Source: Bacteroidales bacterium
GTDB lineage: Bacteria > Bacteroidota > Bacteroidia > Bacteroidales > Muribaculaceae
NCBI GenBank assembly: GCA_014800685.1
Contig: JAAVFQ010000016.1
Location: forward strand, 1-64,000
DNA: 64,000 nucleotides
Reading direction: 5' to 3'
Position 1 is the first letter of the stretch. Each line of letters opens with the position of its first letter. The translations under genes were made by a program, and so were the position numbers. Shown here one piece after another: positions 52,004-60,224 of this stretch. Below the pieces are notes generated by a model. It saw only the letters and a list, made by a program, of their open reading frames with translations. It made no database searches and was not told the origin of the DNA.

Positions 52004-53521
52004 TCACTTACCGATAGTGTCAATAGCGCGTCGCAGGCGGGCTATTACCTCCTCTTTGGGCATAAGCTCGGTGACGTCGAAGAGATGCGGACCGCGGCAG
52101 GCTCCGACGATGGCGAGGCGGAAGGCATTCATGACGTTGCCGAGATGATATCCCTTGTCAGCTATCCAGCCGAGCACGATTTTTTCAGCATTGGCCGAGG
52201 ACATGTCTTCGATACCTTCGAGGACTTCGATAAGTTCCTCCATGATGCGGGGGGTATCTTCGTTCCATCGTTTGCGTACATCCTTCTCAGCGTAGGTTTC
52301 AGGGGCCTTGAAGAAGAAGTCGGCCTGCTGGTCGAGGTCTTTGACGAAATCAATGCGACCCTTCACCATTCCCACGGCGCGGGCTATGTATTCATCCGAG
52401 AAGCCGTTGATTCCTTTTTCCGCGAGCAGCGGTTTATAGAGCTCAGCGAGCTGAGTGTCGGGCATTCGCATGAGGTATTCATGATTGAACCAAGCGGCCT
52501 TCTTATAGTCAAACTTGGCGCCAGACTTCGAGCAGTGTTCGAAGGAGAATTTATCCTGAAGCTCCTTCATAGTCATAAGTTCGGTGTCATCGCCGGGATT
52601 CCAGCCGAGGAGAGCGAGGAAATTGACTACAGCCTCAGGGAGGTATCCCTGTTCGCGGTATCCGGCCGAAACGTTGCCCGAAGCGGGGTCATGCCATTCG
52701 AGGGGGAAGACGGGGAATCCGAGTTTGTCGCCGTCGCGTTTAGAGAGTTTGCCGTTTCCGACGGGCTTCAGCAGCAGCGGGAGGTGCACAAATTCCGGCA
52801 TGGTGTCGGTCCAGCCGAAGGCCTCATAGAGTAGCACATGGAGAGGAGCGGAGGGGAGCCACTCTTCGCCGCGGATTACGTGGGTAATTCCCATGAGATG
52901 GTCATCGACGATGTTGGCGAGATGATATGTGGGGAGATTGTCGGCGCTCTTGAAGAGAACTTTGTCGTCAAGGACATTACTGTTGATGACCACTTCGCCA
53001 CGGATGCGGTCGTTGACCTTAACTTCGCGTCCGGGTTCGATGAGGAATCTCACTACATACTGTGCGCCGTCATCAATGAGGCGTTTCACCTCATCGGCGG
53101 GCATAGTGAGTGAATTTCGCATACGTCCGCGGGTGGAGGCGTCATACTGGAAATTAGGAGTGGCTTCGCGTGCGGCCGCGAGCTCTTCGGGGGTGTCAAA
53201 AGCGATATAAGCCTTACCGGATTCAAGCAGACGGTCTACGTACTGACGATAGATATGACGGCGCTCGCTCTGGCGATAAGGGCCATTGTCGCCACCCTCG
53301 CGCACCCCCTCGTCAAAGCGGATGCCAAGCCAGCCGAGGGCCTCGTTGATGTAATCCTCGGCTCCGGGCACGAATCGGTTGGAGTCGGTGTCTTCAATGC
53401 GCAGAATCATCTTGCCTCCGCGGCTTTTAGCGAAGAGATAATTGAACAGGGCAGTGCGGACACCGCCGATATGGAGAGGCCCGGTGGGTGACGGGGCGAA
53501 TCTAACTCTTACTTCCTGCAT
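52004..53521 (-). CDS. gltX: Glutamyl-tRNA synthetase
   Basis: This synthetase charges tRNA-Glu. The HIGH motif appears as [17 protein letters not shown] near residue 16 and the KMSKS loop as KLSKRDGD near 257. The 505-aa length is normal. The 5' leader contains repeat copy 5, and a TATCTTTG box lies upstream of it at 53645-53652 on the minus strand. Confidence 0.97.
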   Translation of the reverse strand: MQEVRVRFAPSPTGPLHIGGVRTALFNYLFAKSRGGKMILRIEDTDSNRFVPGAEDYINEALGWLGIRFDEGVREGGDNGPYRQSERRHIYRQYVDRLLESGKAYIAFDTPEELAAAREATPNFQYDASTRGRMRNSLTMPADEVKRLIDDGAQYVVRFLIEPGREVKVNDRIRGEVVINSNVLDDKVLFKSADNLPTYHLANIVDDHLMGITHVIRGEEWLPSAPLHVLLYEAFGWTDTMPEFVHLPLLLKPVGNGKLSKRDGDKLGFPVFPLEWHDPASGNVSAGYREQGYLPEAVVNFLALLGWNPGDDTELMTMKELQDKFSFEHCSKSGAKFDYKKAAWFNHEYLMRMPDTQLAELYKPLLAEKGINGFSDEYIARAVGMVKGRIDFVKDLDQQADFFFKAPETYAEKDVRKRWNEDTPRIMEELIEVLEGIEDMSSANAEKIVLGWIADKGYHLGNVMNAFRLAIVGACRGPHLFDVTELMPKEEVIARLRRAIDTIGK

Positions 53522-53527
53522 TTCTAT

Positions 53528-53636
53528 TTAAGTAAGTAATTTCTAAAAATTAAACGAGCTATATGCACGTTGATTTTCCTCACTTGCAAAAAGCGAGAAA
53601 AATCAATCAGTGAATAAGTAAGTATTCAAAATTATT
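53528..53636. repeat. AAGTAAGT element, copy 5 (rearranged), in the gltX leader
   Basis: TTAAGTAAGTA at the left and AAGTAAGTATTCAAAATTA at the right are direct here, with a strong internal hairpin TTGATTTTCCTC / GAGAAAAATCAA around CTTGCAAAAAG. It differs from the inverted-end copies and may be two fused copies. Confidence 0.65.
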
Positions 53637-53768
53637 ATAATTTGCAAAGATAGCAAATCTTTTCCACATCTTCCCATCTTAGCGGACAAAATCATGCGAT
53701 GAGAGGGAAAACTCTTCTGTCAGCGAACACAATGTCCGCGCGGTCAGAGCCGACCGGGCGCAGACATT

Positions 53769-55769
53769 CTATTTTCGCTCCTTGATGAGGCCTGTGCGAT
53801 AGGCATAGAGGAGCTGCATGAGTTCGTCTATCTGGCCCTGGAGCTCGCGTCCTATATCAGTGTCGCGCACGCGCATGCGTTGAGTGTTCATCTCCACAAT
53901 CTGTGTGCTTCCGAGGATGTCAGTGCCATTGTGGACGGCATCCTCGGCCGTTGTGAAGGGGACGTGCTGCACGAGTTCGAGGCCACGGCTGTGGAAGACG
54001 AGAGTATATCCTGCTATTCCGGTGGTCTTATGATAGGCTTTTGAGAATCCGCCGTCGATGACCATGAGCCGGCCGTCGGCCTTTACGGGGCTTTCTCCTT
54101 TACCCACTTTTACGGGCACGTGTCCGTTTATGATATGCCGGTGTTCGCCCTTCACATCGAAGGCATCGAGGATATAGTCGCAGATTTTAGGGTCTTCTCG
54201 GAGGCGATAGTAGTGCCCCTTCTTTTCGGCCTGCACATCCTTGTCGGTGAGGAAATATCGCTCGAAGGTAGCCATCTTGGCCTTGTCGAAGAGTGGTGAT
54301 TCCGGTCCGCACCATAGATACCAGTAGTAATCCACGGCATATTCGCGGTCTTCCGCGGGCGTATCGGTATTGAAAGCCGAGCGCATCATAGAGCCGACGT
54401 GGTGGAGAAGTTCCTTCCCTTTAAAGTTTCGTCCGCGGATGCAGACCTCGCGCAGCGAGCCATCCTCATTGAGCGGCATAGAGGCGTGAAACATCAGGTT
54501 TGAGTTCCATACCGTATACATGCATCCGTGAGAGAAGAAGATGGAGATGTGGCGTTTGAGCTTGTCGCTGACGAGGAATGAATGTACGAGTTTCTCTACG
54601 AGTTCGGCTTCGGAGTCAGTGAGGCGGTAAGGGTCCGCGGGGTCTACCGTGGGGAAGTTGGAGTCGAGCATCTGATAGTCCACGCCGTCAATTCGCACGG
54701 TGCCCTTAGCGGTGTCCATGAGATGAAGGAGGTTGCGGTCTTCCATTCCCCATTCGGGATGTTTGGCTATCAGGGCAGCTTCGAGTTTGAACTGAATGAC
54801 GGAGATAGCCTTGTGCATCTGAGCCGTGAGACGACGGTTTTTAATGCCGCTCTCGGTCTCGTCTTTAGGGATTTTGGGTTCGAAGATTTTGCAGGGGTCA
54901 TCTCCGTAGACGTCCATGGCGAAGGCTGCGAGCGGGACGAGGTTTATGCCATAACCATCTTCAAGAGTGGCCATATTGTCATAGCGGAGCGACATTCTGA
55001 GCACGTTGGCTATGCAGCATACGTTGCCAGCGGCGGCGCCCATCCAGACGGCGTCGTGATTTCCCCACTGGATGTCATAGTCACGATAGTTAAGGAGCGT
55101 GTCGAGGATGAGGTGAGCGCCCGGTCCGCGGTCATAAATATCGCCGAGGATGTGGAGGCGGTCGATGGAGAGTCGCTGGATGACGTTGCAGATAGCCACA
55201 ATAAACTCCGGCGCCTGTCCTGTGGTGATGATAGTCTCCACGATACGGGAGTAATAAAGCTCCTTATTCATTCCGGAGGGGGCTTCATGCAGAAGCTCCT
55301 CAATGATGTAGGCAAACTCCTTGGGGAGGGCCTTTCTCACCTTGGAGCGGGTATATTTTGAAGAGACTCTCTGTAGGATTCTCACCAGCTGATGGAGCGT
55401 GATATGGTAGAAATTATCCATATCCTTCTCGCTGTTACGGATGTGCTGGAGCTTGTTGGCGGGATAATAGATTAGAGAGCAGAGCTGTCTGATAGCATCC
55501 TCGCGCATAGAAGTGCCGAAGAGTTCGGTGACTACACGGCGGATGTTGCCGGAAGCATTTCTGAGAATGTGGGAAAATGCTTCATGCTCGCCGTGGATGT
55601 CGGCTACGAAATGCTCGGTGCCCTTCGGGAGATTGAGGATAGCCTCAAGGTTTATAATCTCGGTAGCGGCAGCCGAGGTGTTCCCGAATGTCTGCGAGAG
55701 GAGTTCAAGCAGACGGAGATTGCTCTCCACCACTGCGGCGTCGGGGATTCGTTTAGTAGGAGTGCTCAT
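53769..55769 (-). CDS. fbp: Fructose-1,6-bisphosphatase class III
   Basis: This enzyme hydrolyses fructose-1,6-bisphosphate in gluconeogenesis. It is the long class III type (666 aa) with a calcineurin-like core: FVADIHGEHEAFSHIL near residue 56, LHILGDIYDRGPGAHLILD near 205, WGNHDAVWMGA near 235 and NGHVPVKVGKGESP near 555. The length is normal for the family. It is a single gene on the minus strand. Confidence 0.96.
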   Translation of the reverse strand: MSTPTKRIPDAAVVESNLRLLELLSQTFGNTSAAATEIINLEAILNLPKGTEHFVADIHGEHEAFSHILRNASGNIRRVVTELFGTSMREDAIRQLCSLIYYPANKLQHIRNSEKDMDNFYHITLHQLVRILQRVSSKYTRSKVRKALPKEFAYIIEELLHEAPSGMNKELYYSRIVETIITTGQAPEFIVAICNVIQRLSIDRLHILGDIYDRGPGAHLILDTLLNYRDYDIQWGNHDAVWMGAAAGNVCCIANVLRMSLRYDNMATLEDGYGINLVPLAAFAMDVYGDDPCKIFEPKIPKDETESGIKNRRLTAQMHKAISVIQFKLEAALIAKHPEWGMEDRNLLHLMDTAKGTVRIDGVDYQMLDSNFPTVDPADPYRLTDSEAELVEKLVHSFLVSDKLKRHISIFFSHGCMYTVWNSNLMFHASMPLNEDGSLREVCIRGRNFKGKELLHHVGSMMRSAFNTDTPAEDREYAVDYYWYLWCGPESPLFDKAKMATFERYFLTDKDVQAEKKGHYYRLREDPKICDYILDAFDVKGEHRHIINGHVPVKVGKGESPVKADGRLMVIDGGFSKAYHKTTGIAGYTLVFHSRGLELVQHVPFTTAEDAVHNGTDILGSTQIVEMNTQRMRVRDTDIGRELQGQIDELMQLLYAYRTGLIKERK

Positions 55770-55905
55770 GATTAGCGGAGTTTTTCGGTATTAATCTGCG
55801 GTCAAGCCGTCCCGGATGAATCCGGTCGGCACCGCAAAGGTAAGCAATTATTTGGAAATAGCCTAACAAACGGCAGATTTTTGAGCATTTGGAGACCAAC
55901 GTAGA

Positions 55906-55942
55906 GAGGGTGTGTCGCAGATAGCTATAACGACACACCCTC
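55906..55942. terminator. GTGTGTC-type terminator between fbp and the 543-aa gene
   Basis: The stem GAGGGTGTGTCG / CGACACACCCTC has the same sequence class as the hairpins at 23115 and 60161. Confidence 0.85.
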
Positions 55943-55970
55943 CTTCTATGATTGCGGGGCGATAGAGCGA

Positions 55971-57602
55971 TTATTTGCGGATAAGCACCTTAGCGGCTTT
56001 GCCGTCGCTGATGCGGATGAAAATGCCGCTTTCCGGCTCGGCCACGCGGAGGCCCTGAAGGTTGAAATAGAGTGTTTCGCCCTCGGAGGTCTCAAGGCTA
56101 TCCACGCCCAGAGGATTGCCCTCTTCGATTCTCTTGAGAGTCATGAAGGCCGGGGCGCCGCCGTCGGCAGTGAAGTATACGTGAATGTAATAGTCGCCGG
56201 GAGCGAGAGCAGATTTGTAGTCGCCTGGAGCGAGAGCGATTTTTACGCGATTCTCGGGGGCGAGGTCGGGGGATATTTCATCGTCGATGGAGTCATCATT
56301 GCTCGGAGTGGCCCAGCGGTGGCTGTTGACCTGAGACCAGTCGGAAGATTTGAGAGTGGTGATGGCGATTTCGCCTGAGGAACTGCCGTCGGCTGCCACC
56401 ACTTCGATTCTTCCGGCATAGTCTGCCCAGCCCTGATCGGTGTTGGGCTGCTTGGTGAGCTCAGTGCCGGCATTGGGATCCCATACGGCGCCGGCAATAG
56501 TGCCGATGACGTAGACGTGATCGGGGCCGGTGATGTCTACTACGGGAGCATCCGGGTCAGCGATTTTTGTAAATTCCACCTTATTGTCCTTGAGGTTGAC
56601 CATGATGTCATATTTGGAGCCATCGGTATTGTCGATGAGGAAAGAGGCTCCATTGTTGGGATAAAGATCCATGAGGGCACCGGCCACAGGGGCGCGGCCG
56701 TCGGAATAGGGGCCGTAGCGGTTGCCGTTGATTAGGTTCCAGTCAGTGGATCCCTCCACGGGGGTGAAGAAGAAGTGGCCTTTGAGCTCATAGTCGCTGA
56801 GGGTGTAGATGCCGGGAGCCTGAGTGGTCATCGCAGTGTTGAAAGTCCAGTTGTCGGTTCCTCCGTTTGTGGCCAGATAGAGATTTGCGGGATAAGCCGG
56901 CTCTCCCGTTACGGTGAGAACTCCGGTGTCGGCATTCTTGTCGAGCACGAAAGAGAAATCGTATGTGCCGGCGGGGAGAGTGAAGCAGTCGCCCTCCATA
57001 GAGGCTGTATATGACTGTCCGAGAGTGAGGGCCACATCGGAATTTGTGCCTGTAGCATAGATATTGTTGCCGGCGCGCATCTTGATTCTGGAGACGGCTG
57101 CAGTGAGGGTGTAGGTTCCAGTCCAGTCGTTGGAGCTCCCGGCCCTCAGTGTGAGCGGATGAGTGTCTATAGTGGTGGAATAGCCTGAGCCGAAATCGCC
57201 CACGAGGTAGACAGTGTCATATTCATTTTCAGACCATGTGCCATCGATGGTGAGAGTGCCGGTATTGTCGTTCCAAGTGAGTTTGGCATCATCGCAAGTT
57301 CCGTTGATGGCAAGGTTGCCTGCACTCCCATCGCTATCAAGCTTGTAGTCTCCATTTTTGGTGACGGGGTCTCCGGTAAGTCCCCACCAGGTCTGCGAGC
57401 CGCCATCTACAACGAGAATTTTTATCTGTCCCATGAGGGGATAGCCCTCGTCGAGAACGTAGACTCCGGGAGTGTCTCCCTCCTCAAACTGAAACTGAGC
57501 ATTTGCAGCCCAACCATATTCAGAGCCGACAAGATAGACGTCGGCGGCATTTGCTGCAAGCATCATGACAGATGCCATCAGCAGTAGATAGAGTTTTTTC
57601 AT
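55971..57602 (-). CDS. Secreted modular protein with VYLVG-type domains and sorting-like tail
   Basis: The signal peptide (LLLMASVMMLAANA) is followed by several 110-130-residue beta modules beginning VYLVGSEYGW, VYLVGDFGSGY, LYLATNGGTDNW and VYVIGTIAGAVW, a spacing reminiscent of SusE/SusF starch-binding modules. The C-terminus LYFNLQGLRVAEPESGIFIR ends KVLIRK, a sorting-like tail. Residues 80-230 are clearly paralogous to the divergent neighbour at 57817 (shared ENEYDTVYLVGDFG). The sequence KSALAPGDY repeats as a short local duplication (around nucleotides 56195-56235). Carbohydrate binding is likely but unproven. Confidence 0.78.
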   Translation of the reverse strand: MKKLYLLLMASVMMLAANAADVYLVGSEYGWAANAQFQFEEGDTPGVYVLDEGYPLMGQIKILVVDGGSQTWWGLTGDPVTKNGDYKLDSDGSAGNLAINGTCDDAKLTWNDNTGTLTIDGTWSENEYDTVYLVGDFGSGYSTTIDTHPLTLRAGSSNDWTGTYTLTAAVSRIKMRAGNNIYATGTNSDVALTLGQSYTASMEGDCFTLPAGTYDFSFVLDKNADTGVLTVTGEPAYPANLYLATNGGTDNWTFNTAMTTQAPGIYTLSDYELKGHFFFTPVEGSTDWNLINGNRYGPYSDGRAPVAGALMDLYPNNGASFLIDNTDGSKYDIMVNLKDNKVEFTKIADPDAPVVDITGPDHVYVIGTIAGAVWDPNAGTELTKQPNTDQGWADYAGRIEVVAADGSSSGEIAITTLKSSDWSQVNSHRWATPSNDDSIDDEISPDLAPENRVKIALAPGDYKSALAPGDYYIHVYFTADGGAPAFMTLKRIEEGNPLGVDSLETSEGETLYFNLQGLRVAEPESGIFIRISDGKAAKVLIRK

Positions 57603-57670
57603 ATTAAGTACGTAAGGAAATAATCTTAATTGCTTCCGTGAAAACAGAGGGAAGGTAGGTTAACAGGTCT

Positions 57671-57702
57671 CAAAATTAGTAAAAAATCAGGATATGCGCA
57701 AA
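57671..57702 (-). promoter_or_regulatory. Promoter of the 543-aa secreted protein gene
   Basis: On the minus strand TTTG, exactly 20 bases, TAATTTTG. For the divergent gene a TACCTTTG -7 box lies at 57784-57791 on the plus strand without a clear -33. Confidence 0.75.
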
Positions 57703-57816
57703 CAATTCCCTAATTTTCTATCGAAATTGATATCTGATAGAAATTCTTCAAGGAAAAATATCTAATAATTTAATAGATTTCACTACCTTTGTGGCTGACA
57801 AATTAATTACAAAAAC

Positions 57817-60141
57817 ATGAAGAAAATCTATCTGTTGCTGACGGCGCTCCTCCTGACGCTTTCGGCAAATGCTGCCGACTGGTATCTTGTCGGCGCGAAC
57901 TACGGGTGGGATAATAATCCGCTCTATCAGTTTTCTCCCTCGGCCACTGATGCCGATGTCCTGACTCTGGGCCCCATAGATCTCAGCGGAGAGATTAAGA
58001 TAAAGGAGGCCACAACGTGGGATACGTCATTCGGCACCAATGGCTCCAAGCTCGTGGCTGATGTCGCGTATCAGGCCGTGAAGAATGCCAACAACATTAT
58101 GGTAGACGGCATTATCAAGGATGCTGTGGTGACCATCAATGTCAGAGATTATACCATAACGGCGACCGGCGAGCGCTCAGAAAATGAATATGACACTGTC
58201 TACCTCGTGGGCGATTTCGGCGAGGGATGGTCAGAGACCGTGCCTAATGCATACCCTCTCGCCCTCACCCCCGGGTCAGAAACTCTCTGGACCGGAACAT
58301 TCACACTTTCTGCCGGGACCAACTATTTCAAGATGAAGGCCGGACAGATAGTCTATTCCACCGGTGGCAATGATGTCAATGTAGAGCTTGACAAGCCTGT
58401 CAATGCCTATCAGAACGGCAACGCATTCGTGCTCCCTGCCGGCGTCTATACCTTCAATTTTGATTTGGCGCGTAATGCCGAATCCGGCGTTCTTACAGTC
58501 ACCGGCCAGGCCGCTCCACCCACACCCCCTGCCCCCTTGACCTCGCTCTTCGTGCTCGGAAATGTGAACGGTAATGTCTGGAATCCCACGATGGGCGTGG
58601 CCATGACGCTCACAGACGAGGGCGTCTTTAAGGTTGAGAATATCGTGGTCAGCGCTGCCGATGATGATAATAACGGCTACTTCTCCTTCTGCACCGAGCT
58701 GATGGAGTCTTACACAGAGGGCGCCTGGGAAGTAGGCAGACGATTTGGCGCCGAAGCCGACAATACGTCCGTCTCTCTTACCGAGACAAATGCTCTGCTG
58801 GAGGGTGATTATTCCTTCATGATACCCGCAGGCACATATACTCTCACCGTTGATCTTAACTCCATGACTCTCACTGCCGAGGGGAAGGCCGACGAAGTGA
58901 AGCTCCCCGAAACTCTCTACATCCTCGGCAATGTCAACGGATACGTGTGGAATCCGACCACCGGCGTCCCGATGCTCTCTCAGGGGAATGGCGTCTTCAA
59001 AGCCACTAAGGTGGAAGTGGGAGCCGCCGATGATGATAATAACGGCTACTTCTCTTTCTGCACCGAGCTTATGGACTCATACACCGAGGGCGCCTGGGAA
59101 GTTGGCAAGCGCTTCGGCGCTCCCGAGGCTGACACTCCGGCCTCTATTACGGAAGTAAATGACATAATTGCCGGTGACTTCGCATTCTCATTGGCAGCCG
59201 GCTTCTATGACTTCACGGTCGACCTCGGCGAAAAGACTCTCGTCATAACCGTAAATGACGAGCCTGAGACTCTCCCCGAAACCCTCTACATCCTCGGCAA
59301 TATCAACGGAGGCTCCTTCTCCCCTACATCCGGCACTAAGCTCGAAGAGAGCTTCGAGGGTGTATTCACTCTTGATAATGTCAGGATAACTGCCGCCGAA
59401 GGTGCCGATTACGGCTACTTCTCCTTCTGCACCGAGCTCATGGAGTCTTACACGGAGGGCGCCTGGGAAGTGGGCAAACGCTTCGGCGCCCTCACTCCGG
59501 ATGCCGATCCCGCTCTCGGCGATGCCACCCCCTTGGCCGCAAGCGACTTCTCATTCCGTCTCCTCCCCGGAGTATATAATATCGGCGTTGACCTCAACAC
59601 AATGTCGATGTCTGTAGCTTGCATCAGCGTTGACTATCCCGCTACAGTCTATCTTCTCGGCAATATCAATGCGCAGGGCTGGAATCCCACAAATGGCAAA
59701 GAAATGACATCAGAGGGGAATGGCCTTTACACGCTCAAGGGGTTTGAATTCCTTCCCGCAGAAGAGGGCTCCGAGATGGCCTACTTTGCCTTCTGCACTC
59801 GCCTGATGAGCGAATATGAAGGGGAGGGAGCCTGGGAAGTAGGCATACGCTATGGAGCCTCAGAGCCGGATATGCTCATCATGGATGAACTTCCCGTAGA
59901 GGTTGTGGCCGGCGAAAATTCTTTCTGTACGGCTGCCGGAATCAAGGTGGATATCACGCTCAATCTGGCAGACTCCACCTTAGTGGTGAAGCCCGTGAAC
60001 GACGCTGTCTCTATTATTGAAGAGGGCAATGGCGAGGCTGTCTACATCAACCTTCATGGCATCCGCGTCAGTGAGCCTGCCGAGGGACTCTACATCCGTC
60101 TCTGCGGCGATAAGGCCGAAAAGGTCTTCATAAGAAGATAA
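57817..60141 (+). CDS. Secreted protein with four tandem LGNxNG modules and sorting-like tail
   Basis: The signal peptide (LTALLLTLSANA) is followed by an N-terminal module pair homologous to the divergent 543-aa protein, then four repeats of about 120 residues. Each starts with an L-G-N-x-N motif (LFVLGNVNGNVWNP, LYILGNVNGYVWNP, LYILGNINGG, VYLLGNINAQGWNP). Each repeat holds a near-identical block, YFSFCTELMESYTEGAWEVG followed by xRFGA. The tail YINLHGIRVSEPAEGLYIR ends KVFIRR, a sorting-like signal. The repeated block is unusually conserved, including one Cys per repeat. Glycan binding on the cell surface is a reasonable guess only. Confidence 0.8.
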   Translation: MKKIYLLLTALLLTLSANAADWYLVGANYGWDNNPLYQFSPSATDADVLTLGPIDLSGEIKIKEATTWDTSFGTNGSKLVADVAYQAVKNANNIMVDGIIKDAVVTINVRDYTITATGERSENEYDTVYLVGDFGEGWSETVPNAYPLALTPGSETLWTGTFTLSAGTNYFKMKAGQIVYSTGGNDVNVELDKPVNAYQNGNAFVLPAGVYTFNFDLARNAESGVLTVTGQAAPPTPPAPLTSLFVLGNVNGNVWNPTMGVAMTLTDEGVFKVENIVVSAADDDNNGYFSFCTELMESYTEGAWEVGRRFGAEADNTSVSLTETNALLEGDYSFMIPAGTYTLTVDLNSMTLTAEGKADEVKLPETLYILGNVNGYVWNPTTGVPMLSQGNGVFKATKVEVGAADDDNNGYFSFCTELMDSYTEGAWEVGKRFGAPEADTPASITEVNDIIAGDFAFSLAAGFYDFTVDLGEKTLVITVNDEPETLPETLYILGNINGGSFSPTSGTKLEESFEGVFTLDNVRITAAEGADYGYFSFCTELMESYTEGAWEVGKRFGALTPDADPALGDATPLAASDFSFRLLPGVYNIGVDLNTMSMSVACISVDYPATVYLLGNINAQGWNPTNGKEMTSEGNGLYTLKGFEFLPAEEGSEMAYFAFCTRLMSEYEGEGAWEVGIRYGASEPDMLIMDELPVEVVAGENSFCTAAGIKVDITLNLADSTLVVKPVNDAVSIIEEGNGEAVYINLHGIRVSEPAEGLYIRLCGDKAEKVFIRR
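58540..60000 (+). repeat. Four tandem coding repeats, period about 368 bp
   Basis: The block starting GGCTACTTCTCCTTCTGCAC recurs near 58676, 59044 and 59412, with a diverged fourth copy near 59780. The first three are close to identical at DNA level over about 60 bases, so the array is a recombination hotspot or recent expansion. Confidence 0.85.
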
Positions 60142-60160
60142 TCTGCGGCTTACCGGCAAA

Positions 60161-60204
60161 AGAAGCGGTGTGTCAGGTTTTGTTACCGACACACCGCTTC
60201 TTCT
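60161..60204. terminator. GTGTGTC-type terminator between convergent genes
   Basis: The stem AGAAGCGGTGTGTC / GACACACCGCTTCT is followed by TCTTTC. Confidence 0.9.
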
Positions 60205-60224
60205 TTCTACGGATTATTTCAAGA

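Noticed and set aside
51299-52834. 511-aa plus-strand ORF
   Set aside because: It runs antisense across waaA and gltX, both clear genes, so it is a codon-bias shadow.
54582-55361. 259-aa plus-strand ORF
   Set aside because: It is antisense to fbp, with shadow-like composition.
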